This document shows positions 17,282 to 24,990 of a stretch of 64,000 nucleotides of DNA, one piece after another; positions within the stretch are counted from its first letter, which is position 1; each line of letters begins with the position of its first letter. Location: contig NZ_JABMJK010000010.1 in assembly GCF_013376005.1 (NCBI RefSeq), positions 1-64,000 on the forward strand, written 5' to 3'. Source of the stretch: Duganella sp. SG902. GTDB taxonomy: Bacteria; Pseudomonadota; Gammaproteobacteria; Burkholderiales; Burkholderiaceae_D. A program made the position numbers and the translations under genes. The notes beneath the pieces are model-generated. The model saw only the letters and a program-made list of their open reading frames with translations. It was not told the origin of the DNA and ran no database searches.

Positions 17282-19327
17282 CAGCTCGACGCCATACGGT
17301 TCGAGCAGCAGCGTGTCCTGCCATGACTTGCCGCCAATGACACCGGTGGCGCCGCCGGCCAGCTTGATCCGCTGCGGCTGGGTGGTGGTGTTGACGTACA
17401 GCGTGCGGCCCTGCACCTCGCGTGCGTAGACGCCCTCCGGCGTGACGGGGCCCGGCGTGATCCCCAACTGCTGGTAAAGCCCGCGATAGAGCGCCTGCAT
17501 CACCGGTCGTTGCGGCGCCGTGGCGACGTAGATGGCCTGACCGCGCCCGTATCGATTGAGTGTGATCGCAGGCGGCGCGCCCTCGACATTGCTCAGGCGC
17601 GCGAGCACGCTGGCGCTGGACGGTTCCAGCACCTCGTAGAAGTTAGTGCTGGTGGCCAGCTTCTGGCCGTTGAAGTCCACCTCCAGCGGCGCCGCGGCGT
17701 TATAGAACTCGCTGGTGCGCAGGCCGAACACGTCGCTCAATCCGCCGGGCAGGGCGGTGTTGAACCACTGCCCATGTTCGTCGATCTTGGCCGAGAACGC
17801 GCTCATGACCACCGTGCCGCCGCCGTCGACATAGCGGCGCAGCGCGCTGGCGCTGCGCTGGTCCATCACCAGCCCGGCCGGCACCACGACCAGCTTGTAG
17901 CGCTGCAGATCCTCATGGCCGATGTTGATGACGGCGGTGTCGATATTGTCGTTGAAGACCGGTGCGAACGCGTTGTGCAGCTGGTCCATGTACGGGATGG
18001 TGAAATAGTTGCGCATGGTGTTGGACGGGCCGGGCGGCGCGGAGGCGTTGCGGCTGTCGAACGAATAGGCGAAAGCCACCTGCGGCGCGGTGTAGCGCGG
18101 GAAACCCATGCCTTGCAGGCGCTGGAACTCCTTGGCGATGGTGCCGAACTCGCCGAGTTTCCAGGATGGCTTGTCGTCGTGATCCAGCAGGCCCATCAGC
18201 ATTTGCTCCTCGCCGCCGAGATGGGAGTTGAAGGTCCAGGCCATCACCGCCTGTGATCCCAGCAACAGGCCCAGGTGGGCCCACATGCGCGACCTACCCT
18301 TGGTGCCGTAATAGCCGCCGCCACCGGCGGTAAATTCGTTGAACCAGATCGGCGTTTCCATGCCGGCCTTCATCATCAGCGCCTCGAAACCGGACCCCAC
18401 CGGCTCCCCCGGGTAGAAGCCCATGGCGCCATAATTGGCGTACTGGCGATAGCTGGACAGGTAATCGAAGCCTTTGCGCGGTGCGCTGTCCCACAGGTTG
18501 GAGATGGCCGGCTTGTCGGGCGCGTAGCGGGCGCGCACCTGTTCCAGGTCCTTCAGCACGGCGATGGTGTTGTCGGACCAGAAGCGGCGCAGGTCGAGAT
18601 TGCGCTCGGCCGGGCCGGGGCCGTCGGCGTAGGGCAGTTCGACCTCATCCCAAGTGCTCAGGCGGCGCGACCAGCGCTGGGTGGCCCAGGCCTGGTTGAG
18701 CGCCTCCAGGGTGCCATATTTGCGTTTCAGCCAAGTAACGAAGCGGCCACGGTCGGCCTTCGAGTAGGACATGAAGGTGTTGCCGATCTCGTTATCGAAG
18801 CCGATGGCGATCACGGCAGGATGGTGGGCGTAGCGCTTGACCAGCTGCTCGGCCAGCCGCACGGCCAGGCGGCGGTAGTCGGGATCGCTGATGTCCAGCA
18901 TGTAGCGCTCGGCCGGCCGCACCACGGCGCCCTGGGCGTTGACCAGGTTCACGCCGGGATATTTGCGATGCAGCCACAGCGGCGCCGGCGTGCCGGGGAT
19001 GTCGACAATGACCCGGATGCCGTTCTCGTGCATCTGGTCGAGGATGCGCTCGAATGGCGTCAGCGAGAACTTGCCTTCCTCGGGCTCGAAATAATCCCAC
19101 GACAAGTCGCCCATGCGCACCACGTTGAAGCCGGCCTGTTTCATCAGGGCGATATCGTTGCGGATCTGCGCCGGCGAGCGGTCGACGGGCTGGTAGCAGG
19201 TGCCGACGAACAACTGGCCGGGGCCGGGCCAGGCTTGCCGGATCGCGGCGGTATCGTTGGCGGCGCCCAGGCAGGCGGGGCTGGTCAGCAAGGCCAGGGC
19301 GCAAGCCACGGCGGCGGGTATTCTCAT
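17270..19327 (-). CDS. Secreted GH42-like beta-galactosidase
   Basis: Glycoside hydrolase of 685 aa with an N-terminal signal peptide (about 1-22). A GH42-like TIM barrel covers about 40-420: GTCYQPVDRSP start, probable acid/base Glu180 in GFDNEIGN and probable nucleophile Glu331 in WFNEFTAGG. A trimerisation-like domain follows (LVVVPAGLVMDQRSASALRRYVDGGG). Such enzymes release galactose from beta-galactans, matching galactan side chains of pectin. The membrane-anchored AraC gene lies upstream on the same strand with an inverted repeat in the spacer. Periplasmic or secreted location differs from most GH42 enzymes, which are cytoplasmic. Exact linkage specificity is unknown. Confidence 0.82.
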   Translation of the reverse strand: MRIPAAVACALALLTSPACLGAANDTAAIRQAWPGPGQLFVGTCYQPVDRSPAQIRNDIALMKQAGFNVVRMGDLSWDYFEPEEGKFSLTPFERILDQMHENGIRVIVDIPGTPAPLWLHRKYPGVNLVNAQGAVVRPAERYMLDISDPDYRRLAVRLAEQLVKRYAHHPAVIAIGFDNEIGNTFMSYSKADRGRFVTWLKRKYGTLEALNQAWATQRWSRRLSTWDEVELPYADGPGPAERNLDLRRFWSDNTIAVLKDLEQVRARYAPDKPAISNLWDSAPRKGFDYLSSYRQYANYGAMGFYPGEPVGSGFEALMMKAGMETPIWFNEFTAGGGGYYGTKGRSRMWAHLGLLLGSQAVMAWTFNSHLGGEEQMLMGLLDHDDKPSWKLGEFGTIAKEFQRLQGMGFPRYTAPQVAFAYSFDSRNASAPPGPSNTMRNYFTIPYMDQLHNAFAPVFNDNIDTAVINIGHEDLQRYKLVVVPAGLVMDQRSASALRRYVDGGGTVVMSAFSAKIDEHGQWFNTALPGGLSDVFGLRTSEFYNAAAPLEVDFNGQKLATSTNFYEVLEPSSASVLARLSNVEGAPPAITLNRYGRGQAIYVATAPQRPVMQALYRGLYQQLGITPGPVTPEGVYAREVQGRTLYVNTTTQPQRIKLAGGATGVIGGKSWQDTLLLEPYGVELLQP

Positions 19328-19397
19328 CAGGCGTCTCCTTGGTATGTAATGGGCGCCAGCCTAAGCGCCTGACGCACCAGGAGGTAACGGCAGCGTA

Positions 19398-19425
19398 CCA
19401 ATTCCTATCAAAATGCGGGAATTGG
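19398..19425. promoter_or_regulatory. Inverted repeat upstream of beta-galactosidase gene
   Basis: CCAATTCC (19398-19405) and GGAATTGG (19418-19425) form a perfect 8-bp inverted repeat separated by 12 bp, so the arm centres are 20 bp apart, about two helical turns. It lies in the 118-bp spacer between the AraC-type gene and the GH42-like gene. No T-run follows in either direction, which argues for an operator rather than a terminator. Confidence 0.5.
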
Positions 19426-19445
19426 CATGATTTTTCCCGAAATTG

Positions 19446-20624
19446 CTATACCGATGTGGCGGTTTCAGCCGGCGGCGGGGTGACGTCCTCGGGCGAGGTC
19501 ATGCCGCGGAAGGCCTTGGGCGTGCAACCATATTCATCCTTGAACAGCTTGTTGAAATAGGAGACGTTGGCGTAGCCGACCGAATAGGCGACTTCGGCCA
19601 CCGTGGCGCTGCCGTTATCGGCCAGCAGCCGGGCGGCTTCGGTCAGGCGCAATTTGTTCAGGTAGGCGCTGAAGGTCATGCCCAGCTCGGCCTTGAGCAG
19701 GTCGTTGATTTTCTTGCGGTTGACGCCGGTTTCGGTGGCGACGGTGTCCAGGTCGAGTTCGGCGTTGGCATAGTTGGTGGCGATAAACCGCAGCACCGCG
19801 GCTTTTTCCTTGTCCCGGTACGGTTCCAGCGTCAGCTGGCGGTAGGCCATGAAGGGCAGGTCGCGCTTGAGCTGGGTGTTCATGCTGGCCACCAGCGCGC
19901 GCGCATGGGCCAGGAACAGCCAGACCGCGAAACCCACGGCACTCACGGCCAGCCACACCACCAGCGCGGCGATATAGCGATAATCGCGGCCGTTCAGCGA
20001 GAGTTCGGTGATCTCAACGTGCGAGTCGACCTGGAGCGGGCTCTGCGAACTGATGCCGAAGCCGATTTTCGGTACCTGGTCCAGCTTGAACGCCTGGCGG
20101 GAGATGTCGCGTTTGAGCAGGTCGAACCACCATTGCGGGATGCTCAGATGGGCCAGGCTCAGCTTGCTGCGCACGCCTTGCTCGTTGCAGGCGAAGTAGG
20201 TAACAGGGGTCGGGTAGGTCAACAGCTTGCCCGGCTGTGAGAATTGCGCATCAAACGTGGGGATCACCATCGTCAGCGCGTTGGCCGGCTGGCACTTGGC
20301 GACCAGTTCCACCGAGCTGTATCTGGTCAGATCCACCAGTTTGGGCGCGCCGGCGCCATCCACGAAATGCAGGTCGACGGAGGCGTAGTCGCCCGGTTTC
20401 GACAGATTGAAGTCATAGCTCAGGCTGTCGTCGTTCACCTGCACGCGGGTGTGCGGGTCACGGCCTTCGGCGGTGGTCGGCAGCCGCCAGGGCAGGGGCG
20501 TGGCGTGCGCCGGCAGCAAGGAGGTGTGCAGATAGCTTTGATAAATGCAGGCGCCTGCGACCAGCGCGTCAATCAGCAGTAACAGGAGCAAGGCCATCAA
20601 GGCCTTTTTATAAAACATTTGCAT
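19446..20624 (-). CDS. Membrane-anchored AraC-type regulator
   Basis: Regulator of 392 aa with an unusual membrane design: helix 1 at about 7-27, an extracytoplasmic domain of about 180 residues (28-210), helix 2 at about 218-243 (YIAALVVWLAVSAVGFAVWLFL), and a C-terminal AraC helix-turn-helix pair (about 285-385, VNRKKINDLLKAELGMTFSAYL and VGYANVSYFNKLFKDEYGCTP). The outer domain has a beta-rich, carbohydrate-binding-like look (DYASVDLHFVDGAG), so it may sense extracellular sugar directly. The GH42-like gene downstream is the obvious target. Start at the first ATG; a second is two codons later. Confidence 0.8.
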   Translation of the reverse strand: MQMFYKKALMALLLLLLIDALVAGACIYQSYLHTSLLPAHATPLPWRLPTTAEGRDPHTRVQVNDDSLSYDFNLSKPGDYASVDLHFVDGAGAPKLVDLTRYSSVELVAKCQPANALTMVIPTFDAQFSQPGKLLTYPTPVTYFACNEQGVRSKLSLAHLSIPQWWFDLLKRDISRQAFKLDQVPKIGFGISSQSPLQVDSHVEITELSLNGRDYRYIAALVVWLAVSAVGFAVWLFLAHARALVASMNTQLKRDLPFMAYRQLTLEPYRDKEKAAVLRFIATNYANAELDLDTVATETGVNRKKINDLLKAELGMTFSAYLNKLRLTEAARLLADNGSATVAEVAYSVGYANVSYFNKLFKDEYGCTPKAFRGMTSPEDVTPPPAETATSV

Positions 20625-20848
20625 AACGCGGATAGGTGAATGTTTGTTGCGATGCAGCGTGAAGCCCGGGCTGGGTCAGCGCCGAAATCATAACAGCTAC
20701 GCTGTGTGTCACTTGCAACAATTGGCGTGCGGGCACCGATAACTTCTGCGCGTCTATTGATGTGGATTTTGATATTGCTGCTTTTTCTAACAAGCTTATT
20801 TGGAATTGTTCGTTTTACTGGACGGGCCGGGGCTTTATATTGGCGGCC
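20625..20848. promoter_or_regulatory. Divergent spacer between AraC-type and ECF sigma genes
   Basis: A 224-bp gene-free spacer, richer in A and T than its surroundings. It must carry promoters for both directions. A single GGAATTG at 20802-20808 matches one arm of the inverted repeat at 19398-19425, but no second arm is present. I see no convincing -35/-10 pair. Confidence 0.4.
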
Positions 20849-21361
20849 ATGCGTACCGTATCTTTTGCCCCTTCCGCGCGCGACCAGCTACTCGGCGGCG
20901 AATTCCGCCGCAGTTACGGCTGGCTCACGGCCAGCGTGCACCGTCTGGTGGGCTCGCGCCATGACGCCGAGGACCTGGCCGCATCGGCGTTCACCGAGCT
21001 GGCGGGCATGGAAGACGTCAGCCACGTGCGGCAGCCGCGCGCGCTGCTGACCACCATCGCCCGTCGTCTGACATATGAGTTCTGGCGCCGGCGCGACCTG
21101 GAACGCGCCTATCTAGAACAATTGGCGCTGGCCCCGGAGTTTTCCGAGGCCTCGCCGGAAGACATTTGCGCCGCGATCGACGAATTGATGCGCATCGACG
21201 CCGCCCTGCAAGGCCTGAGCGCCAAGGCGCGCGAGGCCTTCATCCTCAGCCAGTTCGAAGAACTGGGCTATGCGGAAATCGCCGCACGGCTGGGCGTCTC
21301 GGTCAGCATGGTGCGCAAGTATCTGGCGCAGGCCCTGGCGGCCTGCTACGCCATCGTATGA
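20849..21361 (+). CDS. FecI-type ECF RNA polymerase sigma factor
   Basis: ECF sigma factor of 170 aa with sigma region 2 (about 20-85, VHRLVGSRHDAEDLAASAF and PRALLTTIARRLTYEFWRRRDLE) and region 4 (about 110-160, AFILSQFEELGYAEIAARLGVSVSMVRKYLAQAL). It should drive the TonB-receptor gene two genes downstream once released by the FecR-type protein. The ATG at 20849 gives the conserved N-terminus; an upstream in-frame ATG at 20762 would add an unlikely hydrophobic stretch. Its TGA overlaps the ATG of the next gene (ATGA), showing translational coupling. Confidence 0.92.
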   Translation: MRTVSFAPSARDQLLGGEFRRSYGWLTASVHRLVGSRHDAEDLAASAFTELAGMEDVSHVRQPRALLTTIARRLTYEFWRRRDLERAYLEQLALAPEFSEASPEDICAAIDELMRIDAALQGLSAKAREAFILSQFEELGYAEIAARLGVSVSMVRKYLAQALAACYAIV

Positions 21362-22296
21362 AGCTGGCGCCGGCCGAACAGCAGGCGGTGATGTGGGAAG
21401 TCCGCCTGCGCGAGGGCGACGTCGGCGCCAAGGTGCTCAATGAATTCGACCATTGGCGCACGGCGGAGGCGGCGAACGAACAAGCGTGGAACGCCTTGCA
21501 GCAGCGCCTTTCGCGCATCGGCGGCGCACGCGCGCGCGACGCGTCGGCAGTGGTGCATGCGCTGCGCGTGCCCGCCACGGAGCGGCGCCGCGCCTTGCGC
21601 GCCGCTTTCGGCATGCTGGCGCTGGGCTGCGGCGGCTGGAGCTTGCGACAAGGCGTGCATGGCCTGGGGTTGGATGCGGACTGGCGCAGCGCGGTCGGCC
21701 AGCGCGGCGAGGGCGTGCTGGCGGACGGAACGCCGCTGGTCTATGACGCCAACACCCGCATTTACCTGGCTGGCAGCGCCGCCACACCCGTGCTGGATCT
21801 CCAACAGGGACAACTGCTGGTGAAGTCGTGGCCGGAGCGCGGCGGTGTGCTCAGCGTGGCGACCGCGCACGGCACGGTGGTGACGGGCGGCGCGGAGTTC
21901 AGCGTTGGCCGGCTGGCAGAACGCAGCGTGGTCGCGGTCAGCGCCGGCAGCGCCTTGCTGCGGCCCCAATCCGGTCCGGCGGTGTTGGTCCCGGCCGGCG
22001 GGACATTCTATTTCGGTCATCATGGCGCGCAGGCCAGCGAACTGTCTTTCAACGCCATCAGCGCCTGGACGCGCGGCGTCTGCGTTGCCGACCGCATGCC
22101 GCTGGCGGAACTGATGGAGATCTTCGGCCGCTATCGCAAAGGGATGTTGCGGGCAAGCGGCCGTGCGGCCGCGATGGAGATCAGCGGCGTGTTCCGGCTC
22201 GAAGACATCGAGCGCGCGCTGTTGCAGGTGGCCGATATCCTGCCGGTGCGGCTGCGGCGCTACGGCGGCTACCTGACGGTATTGAGCGCGATCTAA
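21358..22296 (+). CDS. FecR-type anti-sigma factor
   Basis: Single-pass membrane anti-sigma factor of 312 aa. It has an N-terminal cytoplasmic DUF4880-like segment (about 5-50, WEVRLREGDVGAKVLNEFDHWRTA), a membrane helix near residues 80-97 and a periplasmic FecR domain (about 115-210, TAHGTVVTGGAEFSVGRLAERSVVAVSAG). It relays the substrate-loaded state of the TonB receptor to the ECF sigma factor. It is translationally coupled to the sigma gene (ATGA at 21358-21361) and is followed 84 bp later by the receptor gene. The family is known from iron citrate uptake, but the neighbours here point to a glycan. Confidence 0.93.
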   Translation: MKLAPAEQQAVMWEVRLREGDVGAKVLNEFDHWRTAEAANEQAWNALQQRLSRIGGARARDASAVVHALRVPATERRRALRAAFGMLALGCGGWSLRQGVHGLGLDADWRSAVGQRGEGVLADGTPLVYDANTRIYLAGSAATPVLDLQQGQLLVKSWPERGGVLSVATAHGTVVTGGAEFSVGRLAERSVVAVSAGSALLRPQSGPAVLVPAGGTFYFGHHGAQASELSFNAISAWTRGVCVADRMPLAELMEIFGRYRKGMLRASGRAAAMEISGVFRLEDIERALLQVADILPVRLRRYGGYLTVLSAI

Positions 22297-22380
22297 AAAA
22301 TATTTTCAGTTTTTGGTGACACTTTTCGATTCTCGCCGCACATGGTTAGTGAAGCGCCTTGATCGGGGCGCCATAACCTT
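22297..22380 (+). promoter_or_regulatory. Spacer with possible ECF promoter and hairpin
   Basis: The 84-bp gap between the fecR-type and receptor genes begins A/T-rich and contains GGTGACA at about 22315-22321 followed by CTCGCC, loosely like an ECF -35/-10 pair, then a GCGCC...GGGCGC hairpin close to the GTG start. ECF sigma factors of this class usually act at exactly this place. The motif match is weak and is offered as a candidate only. Confidence 0.3.
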
Positions 22381-24978
22381 GTGAGGCACGTTTTGCAGAA
22401 ACCACAGCACATCCTGGCCATCCTGGCCGTGACCCAGTTACTCGCCTTGCCAGCCGCGCTGGCGCAGGACGCCACCCGCCATCAGTACCAGTTGTCCGGC
22501 GCGCCGCTGGACAAGACCCTGCTGCGCATCGCCGCCGAAAGCGGCGTGGCGCTGGCTTATGACCCCAAGCTGCTGGAGTCGGTGCGCTCGGCGCCGGTCA
22601 ACGGCAATTACAGCGCCACCGAGGCGATCACCCGCGCGCTTGAAGGGACGGGTTTTGAGCTGGTCAGCGCCGGCGGCGGCCGCACGCTGACCATACGCCG
22701 CGCGCTGACCGTGCCGGCGGTGGCGCGTCCCGCCGTGCAGGCAGTCATCACGCCGGTGGCGCTGCGCACCCCGGCTGCCGCTGCCGCCGCAGAGGCGCCG
22801 AACAACGAGGTGCTGGCCCGCGTGACCGTCAGCGGCACCAAACGTCCGGCGCCCGGCCAGGACACCGACGATATCCAGCGCGCGCCGACTTCCTCCTACC
22901 GCGTCACCGGCGAGCAGTTGGAGCGGCAGAACCTGACCACGCTGGAGGACTTGCAGCAGCTGGTGCCGGGGCTGGTGATCCAGAGCACAGATCCCTCCGA
23001 TACGCAGATCACCATTCGTGGCGTCGGCGACGGCGGCGGCCAGGCCAGCGGCGACCAGAACATCGGCATGCCAAGCAGCGTGGCGATTTATGTCGATAAC
23101 GTGTATCTGCCGCGCGCCGGCATGTTGAGCAGCGGCTTGGGCGACATCGAATACGCCGAGGTGTTGAGCGGTGCGCAGGGCACCACCTTTGGCGCCAATG
23201 CCACCGGCGGTGTGGTCAACATCCATACGCGCGCGCCAGGCTTCACGCCGGAGGCGTCGGTCTCGGTGTCGTATGGCCAGAACGGCTACGCGCGCGGGCG
23301 CGCCATGCTGTCGGGCGCTTTGTCCGAGAGTTGGGCTGGCCGGCTTAATCTCGTGTACACCAATAACGACGGTCCGGTCACCAATGTCCGCAACGGCAAC
23401 AAGCTGGCCGGCGTGACCAGCAGCGGTGCGCGCGGCCAGTTGCTCTTCAAGCGCGGCGACAATTTCGACCTGCGACTAAGCGCGGACATCAACGTCACCA
23501 ACAGCGAACCGACGCCGGTGCTGTTGTCGACCAATGTGTTCAGTGGCGTCGACAGCTTCCTCAAGCATTCGGCGGCGGTGGGTAATCACGTCGTGTTCGG
23601 GCCGAACGTCGATCTGGATGACGAAAACACCGTGCACGTGAAGCAGGGCGGCGTCTCGGCGGAAGCCAACTGGCGCTTCGAAAATGGCTACAAGCTGCGT
23701 TCCGTTACCTCATACCGCTTCTTCCGCTCGGACCCGAACGTGGCGGACGGCTTGAGCGTGGGCGTGTATAACAATACCGGCACGCGCGTGATCGACCGCA
23801 GTTGGTCGCAGGACCTGCGGCTGGATTCGCCGGTTGGCGAGACCTTTGACTACGCGCTCGGCCTGACGTATCTGGGGCAGCATCTGGATACTCTGGCGCA
23901 TACGCGCTACACCAACAACAAGCTGGCCGGCATCTATCTCGATTCGGCCAGCTATAACGGCCTGGATGTGATCCGTGTCGGCCAGGTGCACGACTACATG
24001 GCGTCGCCGTATGCGCAGGGGACCTGGCACTTTGCGCCGTCGTGGGACTTGACGGCCGGCGTGCGTGCCAATTATGAGGAGAAGGGCGGTTCGTTCGTGC
24101 GCTACAACCGGGCGGCCTTCAATTCCGGCTATCTGCAGGAGTATCACGTCTTGCCTTCGGGGACGCTGGTGCTGAAGCACGAGGTGGCGCCCGGGTGGAA
24201 CGCCTATTTGGCCGGCTCGTATGGCGAGAAATCGGGCGGTCTGAATATCTCGGCCGGCGCGGCCAAGGCGGCTGGCTATGACACGCTGCTGATCAAGCCG
24301 GAGAAGACCAAGAGCGCGGAATTGGGCATCAAGGGCGCGCTGCTGGAAAACAAGGTCCGGTTGGCCGCGGACCTGTTCCAGACCGAGATCACCGATTTTC
24401 AGACGCAGGGTTACAACCCGGACGATCAACAGACTTACCTGATGAACGCCGGCAGCTTCCGCTCGCGCGGCGCCGAGGCGACGATCGCCGCGACCCTGGC
24501 CAAGGGCTGGGACCTGAACCTGGCGGGCATTTATAACGCCGCCAATTACACCGACTATGAGAATGCGCGCTGCCCGGCGGAGGTGACCTTGTCGCCGAAG
24601 CCGCCGGCATCCTGCAATCTCACTGGCCAGCGTGTGTTCAATGCCCCGCGCATCACCTGGAACGCCAGCACGCGCTATGCGTGGCGTACCGAAAACGGCC
24701 TGGAAAACTTCGTCAGCGCACGTTATTCGTATCGCGGCTGGATGTATGGCACGGTGGACAATTCGCGCCTGACGCGGGTGGAGGGCTACGGTCTGGCGTC
24801 ACTCTCGGCCGGCACCACGGGCCGCCTGCAACAGGGCGAATGGAGTGCATCGCTGTGGGTGAACAATGCGTTCGACAAGCAGTATTACCGCCGCGTGGCG
24901 AGCGGCGACTACGGTTCGGTGTGGGCCTGGCTGGGCGAGGCGCGCACTGTCGGCGCAACGCTGGCGTTCAAGTATTAA
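22381..24978 (+). CDS. STN-type TonB-dependent receptor (transducer)
   Basis: Outer-membrane TonB-dependent receptor of 865 aa beginning with GTG. After a signal peptide (cleaved near ALAQ) comes a secretin/TonB N-terminal (STN) domain (about 30-100, YQLSGAPLDKTLLRIAAESGVALAYD), the part that contacts the FecR-type protein in the periplasm. Then come the plug (about 165-285, TSSYRVTGEQLERQ, IAIYVDNVYL-like) and the beta-barrel, ending in the usual aromatic residue (ATLAFKY). A FecIRA-like regulated uptake system. The next gene encodes a rhamnogalacturonan-lyase-like enzyme, so the ligand is probably a pectin oligosaccharide rather than iron. Confidence 0.92.
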   Translation: MRHVLQKPQHILAILAVTQLLALPAALAQDATRHQYQLSGAPLDKTLLRIAAESGVALAYDPKLLESVRSAPVNGNYSATEAITRALEGTGFELVSAGGGRTLTIRRALTVPAVARPAVQAVITPVALRTPAAAAAAEAPNNEVLARVTVSGTKRPAPGQDTDDIQRAPTSSYRVTGEQLERQNLTTLEDLQQLVPGLVIQSTDPSDTQITIRGVGDGGGQASGDQNIGMPSSVAIYVDNVYLPRAGMLSSGLGDIEYAEVLSGAQGTTFGANATGGVVNIHTRAPGFTPEASVSVSYGQNGYARGRAMLSGALSESWAGRLNLVYTNNDGPVTNVRNGNKLAGVTSSGARGQLLFKRGDNFDLRLSADINVTNSEPTPVLLSTNVFSGVDSFLKHSAAVGNHVVFGPNVDLDDENTVHVKQGGVSAEANWRFENGYKLRSVTSYRFFRSDPNVADGLSVGVYNNTGTRVIDRSWSQDLRLDSPVGETFDYALGLTYLGQHLDTLAHTRYTNNKLAGIYLDSASYNGLDVIRVGQVHDYMASPYAQGTWHFAPSWDLTAGVRANYEEKGGSFVRYNRAAFNSGYLQEYHVLPSGTLVLKHEVAPGWNAYLAGSYGEKSGGLNISAGAAKAAGYDTLLIKPEKTKSAELGIKGALLENKVRLAADLFQTEITDFQTQGYNPDDQQTYLMNAGSFRSRGAEATIAATLAKGWDLNLAGIYNAANYTDYENARCPAEVTLSPKPPASCNLTGQRVFNAPRITWNASTRYAWRTENGLENFVSARYSYRGWMYGTVDNSRLTRVEGYGLASLSAGTTGRLQQGEWSASLWVNNAFDKQYYRRVASGDYGSVWAWLGEARTVGATLAFKY

Positions 24979-24990
24979 GGAGCCGCGGGC

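Noticed and set aside
20849..24978. FecI/FecR/receptor trio as an iron-siderophore system
   Set aside because: No siderophore or iron genes are nearby and the next gene encodes a pectin-lyase-like exported enzyme. Iron remains possible but is not the favoured reading.
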